From: Aurantibacter aestuarii
GTDB lineage: Bacteria; Bacteroidota; Bacteroidia; Flavobacteriales; Flavobacteriaceae
Direction: 5' to 3'
Assembly: GCF_003008425.1 (NCBI RefSeq)
Contig: NZ_PXOQ01000007.1
Coordinates: forward strand, 310,001 to 374,000
DNA length: 64,000 bases
Made by a program: the position numbers and the translations under genes. Shown piece after piece: positions 49,770 to 58,207 of this stretch (position 1 is the stretch's first letter; every line of letters begins with the position of its first letter). The notes beneath the pieces were generated by a model. The model was not told the origin of the DNA. It did no database searches and saw only the letters and a list, made by a program, of their open reading frames with translations.

Positions 49770-52319
49770 TTATTTAAGATTTAGATAGCTATTAAGACTT
49801 TTATAAATTTGAATTTTCTGATAATTCTCGGATGATACCGCAATAGGCTGACGCTTAATTTTAAAAGGTTTTGTGCTTTTTAATTGACCAAACAAATCGG
49901 TTAATCCTTTTGGATTTTGTATATTTTTAAAACCATGTACCACAACAAACCACGTGTTTCTATCGTACAAATCTTTAGACACAGTAAGCTCTCTATAGTT
50001 TGCTTTTTCTATAGCTTCAGTTAAACGCTTTGTAAAGTCGTCTATTTGGTTTAGTTCTGAAGCATTAAAAACATATATAGCTTTATAGTTTTTTGATGCT
50101 TCATTATTTACAAAAGTTGTATCGTTTAATTGTACTAACTGGTTTGATCGGGTTTTAGCCTGTATGCCTTCTGGGGAATTTGCAAACTCCAGCGCCACAT
50201 TATCTAATGCTTGTTTATAGGCAGCATAACCGTCTAAACGACCAATTGCAGTTGCTTTTAAAAGTTCAAATTTTGGTTGAATTGGCTCATCACTAAAATT
50301 AGCGCTATACTGGTCACTTTTTTCTATTACTTCTTCAAACTTTTGCTCGTCTAACAACTTAAATGTTTGTGCATACAAATATTCTGGACTTTCTGTGTCG
50401 GTTATATTTGCAGCATCCGGATTTAATAAAATTTTTGCATAACGAGAATCCGGATAATTCTTAATGATGTCTTCCTTGTAAAAAGCCATTTGAGAACCTT
50501 CATTTAAAAGCTCATTAATTTTATATAAGTTATACTTAGAAGGCAGTATCAACTTTTCTTCAGGGTTGTTATCTAGTAAGTTTTCAAACTTAGTTTTAGA
50601 TAGTTTATACTCTTTAAACTTTTCTTTATAAATTAAACCTAGTTGATAATAAGCATAATTTCTGTCCGTTACCAAACTATCAATAACAACTGCGTCCTTA
50701 GGTATTTTCGAGATATAATAGTCTGGTTGAAGTGTCTCTAAAGAATCGTTAGAAACAATTGCATTATTTGCAATGTTATTAGATTTAAAGCCATTAGATT
50801 TTAAACTAGACCAACGCCAGTTATCGTTATTTTTTCTGTCTCCATAAATTTGTTCGAACTCTTGTTTTCCATAAGCTACAGTGGTCGGGTTATAAAAATA
50901 GAATGTTGATGCTGCTCCAGGATTAGATCTGTTTTTAACAAATGGTGTAGTATTTTTATCTTGGTTTAAGCCTTTATTACGAGATTTTATTTCTTTTTTC
51001 TCGGCTAAGAGTGCCATTTCCTGTTTTAAACTATCGGTATACTTTGTGAAATAAGATAAACGTTCCGCTTCAGACATGTTTACCAGGCGTAAAATACTAT
51101 CGTTTGTAGTGGCAATACCTTCATATAAAATAACGTCATCTAAATTTTCACGCTTACGTTTCATTACCCGAAAAGGCTTACTATTAGTTCTTAAATTAGT
51201 CATAGTGCTATCAAAATAAGCACCTGCAGTTTTATATTCAGAATTATCAAAATAATAATCGCCTAAAATGGTATAGGTATTTGCGGTAAGCTGTTTATCT
51301 CTGGAACCTTTACGTAAAGATTTATTATAGTAAACAATAGCTAACGAGTCGTTATTGGTGTTTTGAAAATACTGAGCTTTCTGAAAAAATATTTTATCCA
51401 GAAACGGACGGTTTTCACGATCTTCCTCCAAATCCGTTAACAACTCTGAGAAAGCCAGTTTATCGCCATTTTTATAGTCGAAATTTTTAGCTTTTTCTAT
51501 ATGCGCTGCCATTAAATATTTACGTGGAATTTTTCTATTTAATTTTATGACTTTGTCAAAAGCCATATTAGCGCTGTCTTTATAATTTAGTTTATTATAA
51601 AGTTGTCCTTTTATAATATTGAAACGTCCTTTTTCGAAATCTTTTTTAGTGTTTTTTGCCGCCACTTTAATTTGTGTAAGCGCACTATCTAAAGATTTTG
51701 TGTTAATGTAGGCTTGGGCTAACATAGAAGTGGCGTCTGCTAAATTTTGCTGCTCCAGTTCTTCCTGTTCTAATAAACGTTTTAGATTCTCTATAGCAAC
51801 CTCATCATTTTCAAGACGGATATTGGTTTTTTCACGCCATATTTTTGCTTGATTAATTTTGTCGCTTGTAGGGTATTTATAAAGTATGTAGTTGAAGGCT
51901 TCTAAAGCAGGAATAAAACGTTGGTCGAAATAACGTGCTTTTCCTAAAAGAAGATACGCTTCATCTATTTGAGGATTTTTTTCCTTACCGTTAATATTCA
52001 TGCCATGTTTTTGAATGGCTTTAACGGCTTTTTCTTCAGCTCTTGAAAAGTTTTCATTTTTAGACTCACTAGGAAGAAAGATATCTTCGCTAATTTGCAT
52101 ACGTTCTATAGGTAGAAGCTCCCAGTAATTATCTTCGTAAGAATTATTTAGCTCATCACGACCTTTTTCTAAAGCCTGATAACCATTAAATAAGGTATTA
52201 TATTTTGTGTTTAACGCATGGTAATTACGGCTTACAAAATTGTCTTTTTTTCTGGAACAACTTTGAAAAGCTATCGTGATAACTCCTGCTATTATAATAG
52301 ATTTTAATGCTAACTTCAA
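49770..52319 (-). CDS. sprE: T9SS/gliding lipoprotein SprE (PorW)
   Basis: An 849-residue TPR lipoprotein (MKLALKSIIIAGVITIAFQSC, Cys21) needed in Flavobacterium for gliding and type IX secretion. The N-terminal NYHALNTKYNTLFNGYQALE and following are characteristic. Repeats include KYPTSDKINQAKIWREKTNI and LNYKDSANMAFDKVIKLN, and the C-terminal ~90 residues (AIYVFNASELNQIDDFTKRL, RNTWFVVVHGF) form a PorW-specific domain. It heads the minus-strand group sprE-bactofilin-atpZ, connecting secretion/gliding with the start of the ATP synthase region by position only. Confidence 0.92.
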   Translation of the reverse strand: MKLALKSIIIAGVITIAFQSCSRKKDNFVSRNYHALNTKYNTLFNGYQALEKGRDELNNSYEDNYWELLPIERMQISEDIFLPSESKNENFSRAEEKAVKAIQKHGMNINGKEKNPQIDEAYLLLGKARYFDQRFIPALEAFNYILYKYPTSDKINQAKIWREKTNIRLENDEVAIENLKRLLEQEELEQQNLADATSMLAQAYINTKSLDSALTQIKVAAKNTKKDFEKGRFNIIKGQLYNKLNYKDSANMAFDKVIKLNRKIPRKYLMAAHIEKAKNFDYKNGDKLAFSELLTDLEEDRENRPFLDKIFFQKAQYFQNTNNDSLAIVYYNKSLRKGSRDKQLTANTYTILGDYYFDNSEYKTAGAYFDSTMTNLRTNSKPFRVMKRKRENLDDVILYEGIATTNDSILRLVNMSEAERLSYFTKYTDSLKQEMALLAEKKEIKSRNKGLNQDKNTTPFVKNRSNPGAASTFYFYNPTTVAYGKQEFEQIYGDRKNNDNWRWSSLKSNGFKSNNIANNAIVSNDSLETLQPDYYISKIPKDAVVIDSLVTDRNYAYYQLGLIYKEKFKEYKLSKTKFENLLDNNPEEKLILPSKYNLYKINELLNEGSQMAFYKEDIIKNYPDSRYAKILLNPDAANITDTESPEYLYAQTFKLLDEQKFEEVIEKSDQYSANFSDEPIQPKFELLKATAIGRLDGYAAYKQALDNVALEFANSPEGIQAKTRSNQLVQLNDTTFVNNEASKNYKAIYVFNASELNQIDDFTKRLTEAIEKANYRELTVSKDLYDRNTWFVVVHGFKNIQNPKGLTDLFGQLKSTKPFKIKRQPIAVSSENYQKIQIYKSLNSYLNLK

Positions 52320-52490
52320 CGTTATTAATTATTTTAATACATAACTAAAAACTTTAGTAAATAGTATATGTATTGACTAAAGCACGTAAAAATAAGCAAC
52401 TTTTTGGATTATAGCGTTTTATTAACGACTAAAATTAACTCAACTCAACTCTTAAACCTAAGAAGCTTCTCGCTTCTTTACTTTTAATTT

Positions 52491-53186
52491 TTAGTTTGAA
52501 AAATGAGCCTCTAATTCTTTTAAAGTCGCCTCGTTAGTAGCTAAATCTTTAATAATTTGCCCCTTCTCCAAAACCACTATACGTTCGCAAACATCGGTAA
52601 CATGAAGTAAATCGTGACTAGACACCAAAACAGTAACTCCTTTGGTTTGTGCTAAATCTTTAATTATAGCTTTTAGCCTAATTTGTGTGGTTGGATCTAA
52701 ATTAGCAAATGGCTCGTCTAAAATAATAACTTCTGGATGCCCAATTAATGCTGCAACAATACCTGCTTTTTTCTGGTTTCCTTTACTTAAATCTCTCAGG
52801 TATTTTTTTTGATTTAATATTTCACCATGAAAAAAATCTTCAAATTGACTTAACAAAGCGTCAACATCACTTTTATTCTGACCTCTTAATTCGCCAATAA
52901 AGTAGAAATATTCTTCTGGAGTTAGGTAACCAATTAAAAAAGTTTCATCTATAAATGCCGAAGTAAAAGGTTTCCAGTCTTCACTTTTATTAACCACGAC
53001 ATCATTATTACTAATTTCTCCAGTTGTAGGTTGTATTAAGTCTAAAAGCAAACTAAAATAGGTGGTTTTTCCTGCACCATTATTACCAACCAGTCCAAAA
53101 CTCTGACCTTTTGGAATAGACAGGCTTTCAATATGTAATACTAAAGCGTCGTTATATTTTTTAGATAAATTTGTTGTTGTAATCAT
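52491..53186 (-). CDS. ABC transporter ATP-binding protein
   Basis: A 231-residue ATPase. Walker A GNNGAGKT, signature LSKGNQKKAGIV, Walker B EVIILDEPFANLDP, and VLVSSHDLLHVTDVC with the H-loop are all present. It starts 5 bases after the DUF5687 permease-like gene and so should power that protein. The substrate is unknown. It is the last gene of a PadR-headed cluster. Confidence 0.9.
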   Translation of the reverse strand: MITTTNLSKKYNDALVLHIESLSIPKGQSFGLVGNNGAGKTTYFSLLLDLIQPTTGEISNNDVVVNKSEDWKPFTSAFIDETFLIGYLTPEEYFYFIGELRGQNKSDVDALLSQFEDFFHGEILNQKKYLRDLSKGNQKKAGIVAALIGHPEVIILDEPFANLDPTTQIRLKAIIKDLAQTKGVTVLVSSHDLLHVTDVCERIVVLEKGQIIKDLATNEATLKELEAHFSN

Positions 53187-53191
53187 GATTT

Positions 53192-54664
53192 TTAATTGGT
53201 TTGTTTATAAGCGGCAATAGTTTTGTATTTCTCTGTTTTATAAATGCTTTCTATTAAAGTAAACACTCTATTTTTGAATAAAAAGCCTAAAACTCCAACT
53301 ACAACTATTAAAGAAAATCCTAACAATTCGCCATGCAGTAAATGCCCTGCAGCATATATTGCCATAGGTAATAGTAATTTAGGAATGGTTAATAGCAAGG
53401 TTTTAACATTAAATGCTTTCTTATCTCCAAATGCTTTTTTATTAGAAGTTAAGTCTATTGGTGTTTTTATATATGCACCACCCCAAAGTACAATATGAGA
53501 GTTTACTCCAATGTTATAAATTGCTCCAGCAACTACAGCAGCGTAAGCTTGCCAACCAAAATATAAATAAAATGAAGCTAATATCGTTGAAACAATAGTA
53601 GCTATAACCATTAAGTACCATTTAGATTCTAAATACAATCTATATTTAATATTCTGACTCATTAATAACGGATAATAAGAACTATCCCAGCTTGGTACAA
53701 ATTGCCCGAAGCTAAATAGAAAGCCGCCAGAGACAAAAATACCTGCAAATATTCTCCAGAATGGACCATCATATGCTTCTACTGCGCCTGTAAAGAATAA
53801 CATGCCGTAAAAAATGAATAACACACTCATTAAAACCGTAGTCTTAGAGCGCTTATTTCGTTTTATTAATTTAATGTCATTTTTTAAAAACGTAGAAACA
53901 CTTCCGAAGCGATTTAACCAAGTCATATTATCGGTTTCTGCAACCGCAACTTTGGATGCCAAACCAGCATCTAAATAAAAATGTGTCTTGAAATAGTTAA
54001 ATGCCAGCCTATATAAAGCCACAGCCAATAGTAATGGTATAATTGCCAGGTAAGGTAAATTGTAAAAAGCTGTAAAGATTTGAGAAGTGTATGCAGTAAG
54101 ATCGAATACATTAAAATACATTAATGCTCCTAATGCAACAATAACCATTACAACTAAAGCAAAAACAAGATCCTTACTATTAACAAAAATGTTTATAAAG
54201 TTGTTACAATAAATTAAAGACATAATGGCGATATGCCAACCTATAACATTTACTACATCATAACCTTCAATAATTAAAACTATAGAAAATGGAATAAAGA
54301 AAAATGCATGAATAACATTAAAAAAAGAAATGGCTGTTTTAGCAATCCCAAAATTTATGACCGTATTTTTTTTAAGCGGTAGATATAAAAAAGGCTTGAT
54401 ATTAACAATAGGCATTTTTTGTAAAAAATACCGAATGACCAAATCCAAAATCACATAAAAAATTAGAATTTTATTAATGACTTCAAACGGTTCTTTTTCT
54501 AAAGCTTTTTCTATAATATAATAGGTACCAAACCCTAGCAACAGAAAGCAAGCAATAAAATATAGAGCTCCTAAAACCATTAAAATTTTAAGCGCAAGAT
54601 TGGTTTTAAATGCTGCAGACCTCAAAAAAGATTTCCACTCTAACTTTATAAATTGTTTAATCAT
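53192..54664 (-). CDS. DUF5687 membrane protein, presumed ABC permease
   Basis: A 490-residue polytopic protein with about 11 or 12 membrane segments. The N-terminus MIKQFIKLEWKSFLRSAAFK and the soluble connection (VAVAETDNMTWLNRFGSVSTF, LKNDIKLIKRNKRSKTTVL) are those of the DUF5687 family. This family is Bacteroidota-specific and adjacent to an ATP-binding protein gene, so it is the likely permease of the exporter. No substrate is known. It lies 44 bases downstream of the DUF2059 gene. Confidence 0.85.
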   Translation of the reverse strand: MIKQFIKLEWKSFLRSAAFKTNLALKILMVLGALYFIACFLLLGFGTYYIIEKALEKEPFEVINKILIFYVILDLVIRYFLQKMPIVNIKPFLYLPLKKNTVINFGIAKTAISFFNVIHAFFFIPFSIVLIIEGYDVVNVIGWHIAIMSLIYCNNFINIFVNSKDLVFALVVMVIVALGALMYFNVFDLTAYTSQIFTAFYNLPYLAIIPLLLAVALYRLAFNYFKTHFYLDAGLASKVAVAETDNMTWLNRFGSVSTFLKNDIKLIKRNKRSKTTVLMSVLFIFYGMLFFTGAVEAYDGPFWRIFAGIFVSGGFLFSFGQFVPSWDSSYYPLLMSQNIKYRLYLESKWYLMVIATIVSTILASFYLYFGWQAYAAVVAGAIYNIGVNSHIVLWGGAYIKTPIDLTSNKKAFGDKKAFNVKTLLLTIPKLLLPMAIYAAGHLLHGELLGFSLIVVVGVLGFLFKNRVFTLIESIYKTEKYKTIAAYKQTN

Positions 54665-54708
54665 GGTTTAAAAGGAATTGGTTTTGGGATCAAGTCAATA
54701 ATTTGTAA

Positions 54709-55122
54709 TTATTTGCTGTGTTTTTCTGCAATTTTACCTAAGCCCATACCCCAATTCTGACCTAACATCATCCCTTTTTGTGCTAGTAAGCCTTGCTTAG
54801 AAGCCACTTTTTTTCCTAAATCGGATTTATAAAACTTCACCAACTCATTAATCTCTTGAGCTGTAAATTCTTCCATATAAATATCGGCTAAATCTGAATA
54901 TAACTGGTCTAAAGTTGCATTAGCTTCTTTTCTGTAAGCTGCTTTGTTCTCTTCTGGAACACTTGCTCCAATTTGTTCTATAGCTCCATCAAATAAATCT
55001 CTAGAGCCCGTAATTTTAATAAACTCTATGGTTTGATTTTTAAAATCTGAATTTTCACTTTGTGCGAAAGTCGACAAAGATGTGGCTAAAGCAATTGCCA
55101 ATACATAAATTATTTTATTCAT
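54709..55122 (-). CDS. DUF2059 secreted protein
   Basis: A 137-residue protein with signal peptide (MNKIIYVLAIALATSLSTFA) and the DUF2059 helical core (IEFIKITGSRDLFDGAIEQI, AQEINELVKFYKSDLGKKVA). The function of the family is unknown. It sits between the paired membrane proteins and the ABC transporter genes of the PadR cluster, so it may be a periplasmic component. Confidence 0.85.
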   Translation of the reverse strand: MNKIIYVLAIALATSLSTFAQSENSDFKNQTIEFIKITGSRDLFDGAIEQIGASVPEENKAAYRKEANATLDQLYSDLADIYMEEFTAQEINELVKFYKSDLGKKVASKQGLLAQKGMMLGQNWGMGLGKIAEKHSK

Positions 55123-55171
55123 AACGTTATATTTATTTTACATTTTATTAGTAGCCTAAAGGTAATAAATG

Positions 55172-55861
55172 TTACACATTAAATTCCGGATACACTTTTT
55201 TTAATACATCTTGAGACTTATTAGGTAAAACCACTACACTTACGTAACTATAAATGGTAAATAGAGTAAACACAAGCGCCGCAATTAGTGGCGCAAATTT
55301 ATAAGTCCAAAAGATACTTATGGTATTATAACTATTTACAACAAGAGATAGTAATAACAGTGCGTTTGCTGAAGCATTCCTAAAAATTAAATCTTCTAAA
55401 AGCCATAATTTCTCTTTTGGTTTTTCTTTTTTCTTAATGTATTTAGAAAACTTTACACCTTTAATAAACATAGCTACAAATAATCCTGTAAAAAGACTAA
55501 TAGCTAAATAATTACCATAATCTAGTTGAAATAAAAAAAGTACTATAAAGAATACTACTAAGGTTTTAAGTAGTTCTGGAAAAGCAAACCAATCCCTAGC
55601 AAACAACCATAGTAATTTCATGTAGCGCTTATTCATAGCTTTTTGGCGTGCCGAAACTACATCCATAAAACCAAAAACTCCAAATTTTTTAAAAGATATA
55701 TCTCTAGCTTGCTCAAAACTTAAACTAGGTTTTGTTTCCCAAATGGTTTCGATATCATTTGCAAGATGATCTACAAGCTCGGTTTGTAAATCGTAATGTA
55801 CCACGTAATGTTGACGGGTGAATTTGTATAGAGATGCTATTTGTTCTTTACTTAGCTTCAT
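55172..55861 (-). CDS. PadR-linked membrane protein B (HAAS-like N-terminus)
   Basis: A 229-residue protein with an N-terminal soluble helical domain (residues ~1-75: VVHYDLQTELVDHLANDIET, SFEQARDISFKKFGVFGFMD) resembling the HAAS domain that accompanies PadR regulators. Four membrane segments follow (e.g. LKTLVVFFIVLFLFQLDYGN, YLAISLFTGLFVAMFIKGVK, NALLLLSLVVNSYNTISIFW). Its ATG overlaps the stop of the preceding gene (ATGA), and it shares the L/V-DH motif with that protein, so they are likely tandem paralogs and form a pair in the membrane. Confidence 0.75.
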   Translation of the reverse strand: MKLSKEQIASLYKFTRQHYVVHYDLQTELVDHLANDIETIWETKPSLSFEQARDISFKKFGVFGFMDVVSARQKAMNKRYMKLLWLFARDWFAFPELLKTLVVFFIVLFLFQLDYGNYLAISLFTGLFVAMFIKGVKFSKYIKKKEKPKEKLWLLEDLIFRNASANALLLLSLVVNSYNTISIFWTYKFAPLIAALVFTLFTIYSYVSVVVLPNKSQDVLKKVYPEFNV

Positions 55862-56508
55862 AAAAAGTAATATTGCTTTTTATATTTGTTGATATAATTA
55901 TTTAAAACACAGAAGGAGTTGAATAACAAAACAATAAAGACACTTAAAAAAACAATTAAAACTGTTTTGTCAAAAACTCTATTTACAATTCTGAAAAGTA
56001 TAGATAATGAGTAATAGCTAATAACAAGAACCGAAGCCATAATAGATATAGCCGAATATTTTAAACTATAATCAATTTTAGGTTTTGAAAAGAAAAAATT
56101 AAGATATTTAGTAGCGAAAAAGCAACCTAACATTAACAAACCGTAATAACTAAAAAAATAATTATCTTCAAAAAAATGGTGATTATTATTTAAATAAAGT
56201 TGTGTCATAAAAGCGATACAAAAAACTAAAAATGCCTGAATAGATATTGTTTTTTTGAGGATTTGTTTTATAATATCTTTTCGTATAGACTTTCTATGTT
56301 TTTTATCACTTTTAATTAAAGATTTTTTATGTTCCACCATATAGTCTTTAAAAGCATTATAAAAATCTTCGTTTTTTGTTTGCATTCGAGATTCTAAGGC
56401 TGTTGCGATATGATCAATCATTTCAACTCTAATATCTAAATAAATTACATCAGCTTTAACCAAATAATTGTCTATAAACTTTATGTTTTCTGGTGTTAAT
56501 TTATTCAT
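55858..56508 (-). CDS. PadR-linked membrane protein A (HAAS-like N-terminus)
   Basis: A 216-residue protein with an N-terminal helical domain (PENIKFIDNYLVKADVIYLD, IRVEMIDHIATALESRMQ) then four membrane segments (IQAFLVFCIAFMTQLYL, FFSYYGLLMLGCFFATKY, YSAISIMASVLVISYYSLSI, TVLIVFLSVFIVLLFNSFCV). Start and stop overlap on both sides: TAATG with padR and ATGA with the next gene, so three genes are translationally coupled. The function is unknown; PadR-linked HAAS proteins are thought to be the regulated partners. Confidence 0.75.
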   Translation of the reverse strand: MNKLTPENIKFIDNYLVKADVIYLDIRVEMIDHIATALESRMQTKNEDFYNAFKDYMVEHKKSLIKSDKKHRKSIRKDIIKQILKKTISIQAFLVFCIAFMTQLYLNNNHHFFEDNYFFSYYGLLMLGCFFATKYLNFFFSKPKIDYSLKYSAISIMASVLVISYYSLSILFRIVNRVFDKTVLIVFLSVFIVLLFNSFCVLNNYINKYKKQYYFL

Positions 56509-56846
56509 TAGTCTAAACTTAATTTAGGATTTACCAAATGCTGCATGGTTTGAATATATTGTTGTAATTCGGTTAATAAATTAACCGTTTCTTTCATACC
56601 ACTTTCTGTTAATTTGTAGTATTTACGTAAACGGTTATCTACTTTTTTTACCTCAACATCTAATAAACCCTCTGCCTCTAATTTATGTAAGGCTGGATAT
56701 AAAGCTCCTTCGGTAATATTTAATTCACCTTTGGTTAAATGTTTTACTTTTTGAGTTATTTCATAACCATACATTTTATCATGTTCTGCCAACAGCTTCA
56801 TGATTATAGTGGTTAAACTACCTTTATAAAGTTTTGAATTTCCCAT
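56508..56846 (-). CDS. PadR family transcriptional regulator
   Basis: A 112-residue winged-helix protein: YKGSLTTIIMKLLAEHDKMY and GYEITQKVKHLTKGELNITE form the DNA-binding fold; EGALYPALHKLEAEGLLDVE and NRLRKYYKLTESGMKETVNL are the characteristic PadR wing. It is the first gene of the cluster and probably represses it, responding to a ligand or stress. An inverted repeat overlaps its -7 box. Confidence 0.93.
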   Translation of the reverse strand: MGNSKLYKGSLTTIIMKLLAEHDKMYGYEITQKVKHLTKGELNITEGALYPALHKLEAEGLLDVEVKKVDNRLRKYYKLTESGMKETVNLLTELQQYIQTMQHLVNPKLSLD

Positions 56847-56850
56847 AGTT

Positions 56851-56877
56851 CAAATATACATCAATTTCTTATGTATA
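56851..56877 (-). promoter_or_regulatory. padR promoter -7 box with overlapping inverted repeat (operator)
   Basis: TATATTTG on the minus strand (56851-56858) is a full -7 match. It overlaps the perfect inverted repeat TATACAT - 9 bases - ATGTATA (56855-56877), 8 bases before padR. PadR proteins bind ATGT/ACAT-type dyads, so autoregulation is likely. The order here is ACAT then ATGT, the reverse of the common ATGT-N8-ACAT, so the fit is not exact. Confidence 0.5.
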
Positions 56878-56957
56878 AAATACTTAGGCATATAATTTTA
56901 TTCAATTTGATTTAATAATGGTAAAAGCTTCACTATTTTTGTATAAAATATTGAAAA

Positions 56958-58013
56958 ATGGCACAATTTAATACCTTAAATATAAAATCTATCACCAAAG
57001 AGACAGCTAAAGCTGTTACTTTAAGTTTTGTTATTCCTAGTCATTTAAAAAACGATTACCGTTTTAAAGCTGGACAATATCTTACTTTAAAATCTAGTAT
57101 TAATGGTGAAGATATAAGAAGAGATTACTCTATCTGTTCTTCTCCTAATAGTGGGGAATTAAAAGTCGCTATTAAAGCTGTAGAAAATGGTGTATTTTCT
57201 AATTATGCGACCACTAGTTTAGAAGCTGGAGACACCTTAGAGGTTGCTACACCTCAAGGTCGTTTTGTTTTTGAAGCAGATCCTAATAAAACAAGACGAA
57301 TTGCTGCTTTTGCTGCAGGTAGTGGTATTACACCAATATTAAGCATTGCTAAAACGGTTTTAGAAGATGAGCCAAAGAGTGAGTTTGTTTTGGTTTACGG
57401 TAATAAAACTGTTAAAGACACGATATTTTTTCAAGAGTTGTTAGACTTGCACCAAACCTATGGCGATCGTTTTCATTTACAGTTTTTATATAGTCAGAAT
57501 AAAGAAGCAAATGCTTTGTTTGGCCGAATTGAAGAATCTACTGTGGATTTAATTATTAAAGATAAGTTTAAAGACTTAACCATAGACGACTTTTATTTAT
57601 GCGGACCTGAGGCTATGATAAACATGGTAAAAACTACGTTATTAGCGAATCAAGTACATGAAGAACGTATTCATTTTGAATTATTTACCTCTTCTTCTAC
57701 TGCAGTTGCTGCAGATCCTATACTTGCTAATGGTGAAACAAAAATTACCGTTATTGTTGATGATGAAGAGGAAACCTTTATGATGTCTCAAGAAAAAACG
57801 GTTCTTGAAATGGCTATTGAAAAAGATTTAGACGCACCCTATTCCTGTCAAGGCGGTGTTTGTAGTAGCTGTATTGCTCGTGTTAAAGTAGGTACAACTG
57901 TTATGAGACAAAACTCTATTTTAACCGATAAAGAAGTTGCTGAAGGACTCATTTTAACCTGTCAAGCGCAACCTACTAGCGCAACTCTTGTTGTAGATTA
58001 CGATGATGTTTAG
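56958..58013 (+). CDS. paaE: PaaE-type ferredoxin reductase with C-terminal 2Fe-2S domain
   Basis: A 351-residue electron-transfer protein: an FAD domain (FRFKAGQYLTLK-type region, RRDYSICSSP), an NAD(P)H domain (AAFAAGSGITPILSIAKTVL, FYLCGPEAMI) and a plant-type 2Fe-2S ferredoxin domain with Cys297, Cys302, Cys305 and Cys335 (YSCQGGVCSSC ... LTCQAQ). The architecture is that of PaaE/PaaK, the reductase of phenylacetyl-CoA epoxidase. No paaABCD genes are present in the window, so it may serve another oxygenase or a desaturase in this organism. Stand-alone gene, divergent from padR, with a strong terminator. Confidence 0.88.
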   Translation: MAQFNTLNIKSITKETAKAVTLSFVIPSHLKNDYRFKAGQYLTLKSSINGEDIRRDYSICSSPNSGELKVAIKAVENGVFSNYATTSLEAGDTLEVATPQGRFVFEADPNKTRRIAAFAAGSGITPILSIAKTVLEDEPKSEFVLVYGNKTVKDTIFFQELLDLHQTYGDRFHLQFLYSQNKEANALFGRIEESTVDLIIKDKFKDLTIDDFYLCGPEAMINMVKTTLLANQVHEERIHFELFTSSSTAVAADPILANGETKITVIVDDEEETFMMSQEKTVLEMAIEKDLDAPYSCQGGVCSSCIARVKVGTTVMRQNSILTDKEVAEGLILTCQAQPTSATLVVDYDDV

Positions 58014-58031
58014 AAAGTAAAAACGTTATAT

Positions 58032-58066
58032 AAAAAAAACGAGGAGATAATTCCTCGTTTTTTTTT
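58032..58066 (+). terminator. Terminator of paaE
   Basis: A 14-bp perfect stem (A8 then CGAGGA and its complement TCCTCG then T8) with a 6-base loop, 19 bases after the stop. Confidence 0.92.
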
Positions 58067-58207
58067 GCATTTAATCTTAAAAACAGAATGTAATTTACAT
58101 ATTATAAATTCTAAAACGTATTAACAATTTTATCAACCTTTCATCTGTTTTTTTACACATAAAAAAGAAATACTATATATTTTAACATAATGATTAAATA
58201 ATTCATT

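Noticed and set aside
52460-52478. Hairpin AAGAAGC / GCTTCTT after the ABC ATPase gene
   Set aside because: The 7-bp stem is real, but no T tract follows on the minus strand, so I did not call a terminator.
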